The notes below the pieces were generated by a model, which was given only the letters and a program-made list of their open reading frames with translations, was not told the DNA's origin and ran no database searches. From positions 35,065,437-35,129,436 of the forward strand of contig CP154956.1 of NCBI GenBank assembly GCA_039621445.1: a DNA stretch of 64,000 bases, given 5' to 3'. Below, piece by piece: positions 60,004 through 64,000 of the stretch (position 1 is its first letter; every line of letters begins with the position of its first letter). This DNA comes from Euglena gracilis. Lineage: Eukaryota > Euglenida > Euglenophyceae > Euglenales. A program made the translations under genes and the position numbers.

Positions 60004-60681
60004 AAAAGCCCACTGTGGGAAACGGGCTTGGCAGGTTTCCTGACAAAGTGTCCCATCCACCCACTTTGGGTGTGCCAAAGGCACGCGGGGTTGGCCAAGC
60101 GTATTCGCTGAAAACCCGAGGGAAGAAGTGTGGAAGGGGGGGCAGGCTCCTATCCTGGTCATACCCGGATAGGGCTCCTAGGCGGTCATATCCGCACTAG
60201 GAAACAAAAGCCTATTTACAAAACCGACTGCCGGCGACAGCTTTGCGGGGGTGGGGGGAAACTAGGGAGGAGAGGGGGGCTGGCTTAGGCCAAAACAGAA
60301 TTTTTGCTGTCTGGCAGCCTTAAGGGGCCTTAGGGCCGAAAAGTGACAAGTTGGCCTATTATTACGGCGTGCGCGCTGTATGCTGTGTGTCACTTAGCGG
60401 CTTGCCAGGTTTCCCGGCTGCCAAGGTCTTCACAGCAGTAGCTCCTTCACGACGTGATAAGAGGCGCTTACCTCCTGCAGACGGTTTCCGTCCGCAGGGC
60501 CATTGGTAGAGGGGGTGGCGGGGGGGGGGGTCTCTTGGATGCTTCCATCCAGAGCGCAGAGTGTGTGAGACAGACGCGGGGTCATCCCAGGGCTGTTTAG
60601 CGATTTCCGCTACCAGTGTGTAGTGTATAAACCTCCTGGGGTGTCCAGGCTCCATGAAGGCGCTTACCTTGCATGGGCCTG
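60004..60681. other. Intergenic stretch between convergent ORFs
   Basis: Contains short inverted repeats (CCTATCC..GGATAGG near 60155) and no supported exon. Confidence 0.3.
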
Positions 60682-60702
60682 GTAATGCCGTTTCGGCATT
60701 AC
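60682..60702. other. Perfect hairpin over the stop codon of the minus-strand gene
   Basis: GTAATGCCG-TTT-CGGCATTAC, 9-bp arms, overlapping the TAA (60701-60699) that ends the minus-strand frame. Confidence 0.8.
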
Positions 60703-62682
60703 ATCCTTTCCAACCGCCAATAATCATGGCGGGAGTCCAGGGGATCTTCCACCAGGACCATCTGGAATTTTGGTGGTGGTGGCCTGTCCACGAGCCAGGT
60801 TTCTGGCGATTCGTAGTCAAAGTCAGGTGCCACCCAGTCCCGAACCCATCCTTCGGGGACTGTGTGCTTGGTTGCACTCGCTCTTTCTGCGAGGAACCAT
60901 TGCAGCTTCTCCCAGAATTTCCTGGGCAGAGTGGCTGGCCAGATAAAGTGATTCATCCGTGGGTGATTGGCTGACACCTGCGGGGCCTTCCCCGGGTGGA
61001 AGTCAATTGGCATATGATACGCACATTCCGCGCGGACTGTATGGGGTCGTAATACGGCCCCAAGCCAGTCTTTCCAGGTCATCCCGTGGTTTTCGGGTGG
61101 CCATCGTGGCAGGCACCAGCGACCGTTTCGGTCCTGGGTTGTGAACAGGCGGAAAAATATCTTTTCCCTGTCCGCTGTCTCCCAGAGGTAAGGTAATCTT
61201 ACCCCTGCCTCCTCAGCAGCGAGGCGTATCGCCCCACTGTCGATCTGCCACCCACGGGCCATTCCCGTGTGGCGGTAGTCGTCAAGCTTGAGGTTGGAGT
61301 ACTTGAAAAAGTCCTTGTACTTTTTGTGCAAGGTGGAGAATTCCTCCAGTGGCTTCTGGGCACTTGGGGTAATCCCAAGTCAGGTGCACTGTTATACATC
61401 TTGTGGCATACAGTGCAAAGCCACACAAAACGGTTTTCCGTAGTTTTGTCGATGAGGAATTCCTCACCGAAGTATTGGGCCAAAACACGAGGGGATCTGG
61501 AATTGTAATAATTCCAGGCCACGTTCTGATCAAAGGACCATTTTCGGCCCTGACAGAACAGTGGCTCAATCCACCGGTTGAGACATTGATGTGTCCTCAG
61601 TTTGTGGTCGATCATCATGTACCTGTTTTTCAGGTCACGAGTCTCAGGGTCATCCTGGTTGATCGCGTTCCAGTCGATGACAACTTCGTCTTCCAAAGGT
61701 GTCTCGACTGTCGAGGCGCGGGATTTTCACTGCCCCTTTGACGGAGGTTTCGGCTGTGAGGTCTTCCCATAGCCGGATGACGCGACGTGCGTGAATCCTT
61801 GTCCCGAGGTTGATCCCCGAGAAGAGGATGCAGCACTCTGGCCGCCAGCACAGCCATCGCCTTTCGGTGGGGGCTGGTCACCAGATTTCGGAGTGGGCTT
61901 GCAAGGGGCGGCGCCCCGCTTTGCTTTTGCCGGGGCCTTCAGACTTCCGGTTTCCGGGGCATCCGAGGGCCGCCGTTCGGCGTCGCGCTTGCTCGCCCAG
62001 GTGCGTGGTGACGCTTTGGACGGGGGTCTTCTCCCCGACGCCGAGCGTCGTTGACCTTCAGCAGAGGTTTCCCGAGCTGATGGTCATCCTACACGCTCCT
62101 TCGCGGCTTCCGCGGGTTTCCCAGGGGTAGCCGTGGGGGATGGTGTGGGTGCAGGCTTGGCCGGCGCACTTCGCACTGGTTGAGCCTGTGGTGGAGGCAT
62201 GGAAGTCCGCTCGGCCTGCTTTTCAGGCGCCGGTGTACGTGTGCCTTGATGCTTTGGTGCAGTGGCTGTGATATGTGCTGAGGTGCGGGTTCATCCCGTG
62301 CCTCGGATGGCGCTACCGGTGTTGATACAGGTTCATCCTGTACTGGCACGGCTGGTGTTGTCTCCACTGCCATTGCTGTCTGTTCGCCTTCCGTCCGTGT
62401 CGATTCCGACACTGGCGGTGGCGCCGCCGTTGGGGGAGGTTCATCCTCCACCATGGCTGTAGTGTCAGGTGTTTCTTCCACCTGCTGGGCAGTTTCCGCC
62501 GCAGCTGTGGAAGAACTGGCCGCAGTGCCACGTGGAGTGACAACTGTGGGCGGCGGGAGGCGGCCTGGCGCCTGCGCACTGGATTTAGCGAATATTCTGC
62601 CCCATTCCGTTACTTTTTTTACTTGTGTACTTTTCCCCCCCAGGTTCTCTCTTCCGAATGTTTCATTCAAAGAACTGTGCAT
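60699..62682 (-). pseudogene. Decayed gag-like / Pro-Thr-rich protein gene
   Basis: Starts at ATG 62682, 1 nt after a pyrimidine tract and CAG (spliced-leader-like). The first 140 residues are Pro/Thr/Ala/Glu-rich. Composition then jumps to His/Arg-rich near 62250, while another frame carries on Pro/Ala/Glu-rich, indicating a frameshift. That frame stops at TGA 62086; a third frame continues through TGA at 61729 into a well-conserved-looking domain (EDEVVIDWNAINQDDPETRD, CTVCHKMYNSAPDLG, frame change near 61380, then EEFSTLHKKYKDFFKYSNLK to the stop at 60699). C-x2-C-H suggests a metal site. Either a pseudogene, an old retroelement gag, or sequence errors in GC-rich DNA. Not assigned to a family. 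Confidence 0.5.
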
Positions 62683-62700
62683 GCTGAAGGAAGGAATATC
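62683..62700 (-). promoter_or_regulatory. Possible spliced-leader acceptor of the minus-strand gene
   Basis: On the minus strand GATATTCCTTCCTTCAG ends in AG one base before the ATG at 62682, like the sites before the two intact genes. Confidence 0.4.
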
Positions 62701-63207
62701 AAAAATTCAATCTTATTTCAAAGAAACAATTGTCCAAGAATTTCAAAAGGTCAATCCGGAAGGTCAATCAAAAATCAAATATTCAAATTCAAAAGAAAGA
62801 ACAGCAAGCGGCGCTGGGAAGCAAGGTGAAGGTGTTCGTCCGCCCCCCCCCGCTACCCTTTTTTAAATTCAATCCAGGCTTTTCCTCCCCCCCCCTACTG
62901 CTTCAGAGGCACCCCCAAGGAGTTGGCCAAAAATACCGTCCCCCCCCCAATTTTTGAATTATTTGGCTGCCAGAACCCAGGTTCTGGCTGAATTCAGGGA
63001 CCGAAAGACACAAAAAAAGGGAATTTTTGGGGCGCGTGTGCCAATTTTTACCGGAGCGCCGGGTGACTGTTTTCCCCCACTCGGCCTGCCGGGGAGCCCA
63101 TTCCGCGCACGGTCACCGAACCGGCGAGAGGGGAAAACTGGTAGCAGAGGCTTGTTCGTTGTACGTTTTCCATTGAAGGCGATTTTGTCAAGTGCCTTCT
63201 TTTTGAA
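62701..63207. other. Intergenic stretch
   Basis: A/T-rich then C-run sequence (62845-62955), then GC-rich DNA. No supported exon. Confidence 0.3.
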
Positions 63208-64000
63208 ATGCAAAGTGTGCACACCTCCCCAGAATTTTCCACACACGAAGAGGCTACGGCCCACCGGGACACAGACAAGATGCCAACCTTTGCGGCGGAC
63301 TCTGAAGTGGTAGCCCCCACCGCAAGTCTTTCCGATAGCCCTCGGGAAGCGCAAGAAAACACCCCGAAAAGATACCCCCGATCCCCTGCCCCATCCCCAC
63401 TCCCATCCCCACAATCCCCGTTTCCCGCGCTTCCAGCCCCACCCCAACTCCCACTCATCCCCCTCCAATCCGAGTCCCTAGTCGATAGCCCTCGAGACTC
63501 ATCCCAAGTCCCCCTCCTGTTCCCGAAATCAGCCCAGCCCCAGAGCTGGGACCCGACCCCCTGGCTACCACCCGGGGCCCCACCCTCTCAGCTTTTCCCC
63601 GGGACCCCACCCTTCCCCCAGCTGATCCCTTCCCTGCCCTTCCCGTTCCCGTTCCCGTACGAGGTGCCCCACCTGTGGGGCGTCCAGGAGCTGCAGAGTG
63701 AGCGGGCCTTCGCAGGCCTGCCGGTGCCTGTGCCCAGCCCCGAGCCACCGAGGAGCCCTGATGAGGGCATGCGGGCCATCACTTATCACCCCGCCCACGA
63801 GCTAGGCCCCGGCGAGTCCGAGGGCCGAGACGGGGTGGGGTCCTTGTCCCTGTGGATGACCTGATCCCATCCGTGCATCCGTCCTTGCAGTTTGCTCTGC
63901 CACCCGTGCCGGTGGCAGTGCCCTCGCCGTCGCAGATGGCGTCGTCGTCCAGCCAAGCCATCGCTGCACCGGTGGGAGTGCCGCCTCCCTACCGGTCCCC
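63208..64000 (+). CDS. Proline-rich protein, 5' part (runs off window)
   Basis: ATG at 63208 opens 209 codons to a phase-0 donor (GTGGGG at 63835); a 56-bp GT-AG intron (63835-63890, ends GTCCTTGCAG); then an open exon 63891-64000 (FALPPVPVAVPSPSQMASSS onward) reaching the window edge. The protein is low-complexity, rich in Pro and Ser with SDSPRE / DSPRDS-like motifs and PFPFPFPYEVP. No domain is visible. The frame has no stops on either side of the intron, and its C-rich third positions differ from the neighbouring repeats. A missed upstream exon is possible. Confidence 0.55.

Overview
The window is nuclear DNA of a eukaryote with very long, repeat-packed introns. I read it as a euglenid (Euglena-like), by inference. 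The main reason is the introns. Protein-coding exons can be chained with no frame error, but only if two intron types are allowed: ordinary GT-AG introns, and introns without GT-AG whose ends are inverted repeats, typically CAG at +4 to +6 and CTG at -8 to -6. That arrangement is, to my knowledge, the known signature of euglenid nonconventional introns. Supporting hints are pyrimidine-tract/AG sites 0-13 nt upstream of several start codons (spliced-leader acceptor-like) and short internal TTAGGG tracts.

Layout. 1-1481 (-): 5' part of an unrecognised gene with four exons and one intron that is still a recognisable transposon with a target-site duplication. 1574-2713: an inverted-repeat element with a perfect 8-bp target duplication. 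6667-34603 (+): an F-box/kelch gene of ten exons spread over 28 kb, coding for about 356-369 aa with six kelch blades; all its introns are GT-AG. 34.7-42.0 kb: intergenic, with a weak candidate for a secreted cysteine-rich protein gene at 37.5-38.7 kb. 42008-56760 (+): a class I histone deacetylase gene of 15 exons (390 aa, all catalytic residues present), with nine GT-AG and five nonconventional introns. 57-60 kb: a repeat copy and an unrecognised basic ORF. 60.7-62.7 kb (-): a decayed gag-like gene with frameshifts and stops. 63208 to the end (+): the start of a proline-rich protein gene.

Most of the remaining DNA is short inverted-repeat (MITE-like) elements with C/G-tract arms. One family has ends CAGGCT..TTTTTAAG / CTTAAAAA..AGCCTG, a GGCGC..GCGCC palindromic core and 8-bp target duplications. 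At least four dispersed copies lie in introns of the F-box/kelch gene. A fifth copy is itself an intron of the histone deacetylase gene: removing the element plus one copy of its duplication restores exactly the conserved active-site reading frame. The window therefore appears to show transposons serving as nonconventional introns, at several stages of decay. That is its most interesting feature.

Limits: there is no transcript evidence. Exon joins rest on reading frame, splice signals and family conservation. Runs of C/G and of A/T may contain assembly errors, including a 1.4-kb nearly pure G tract.
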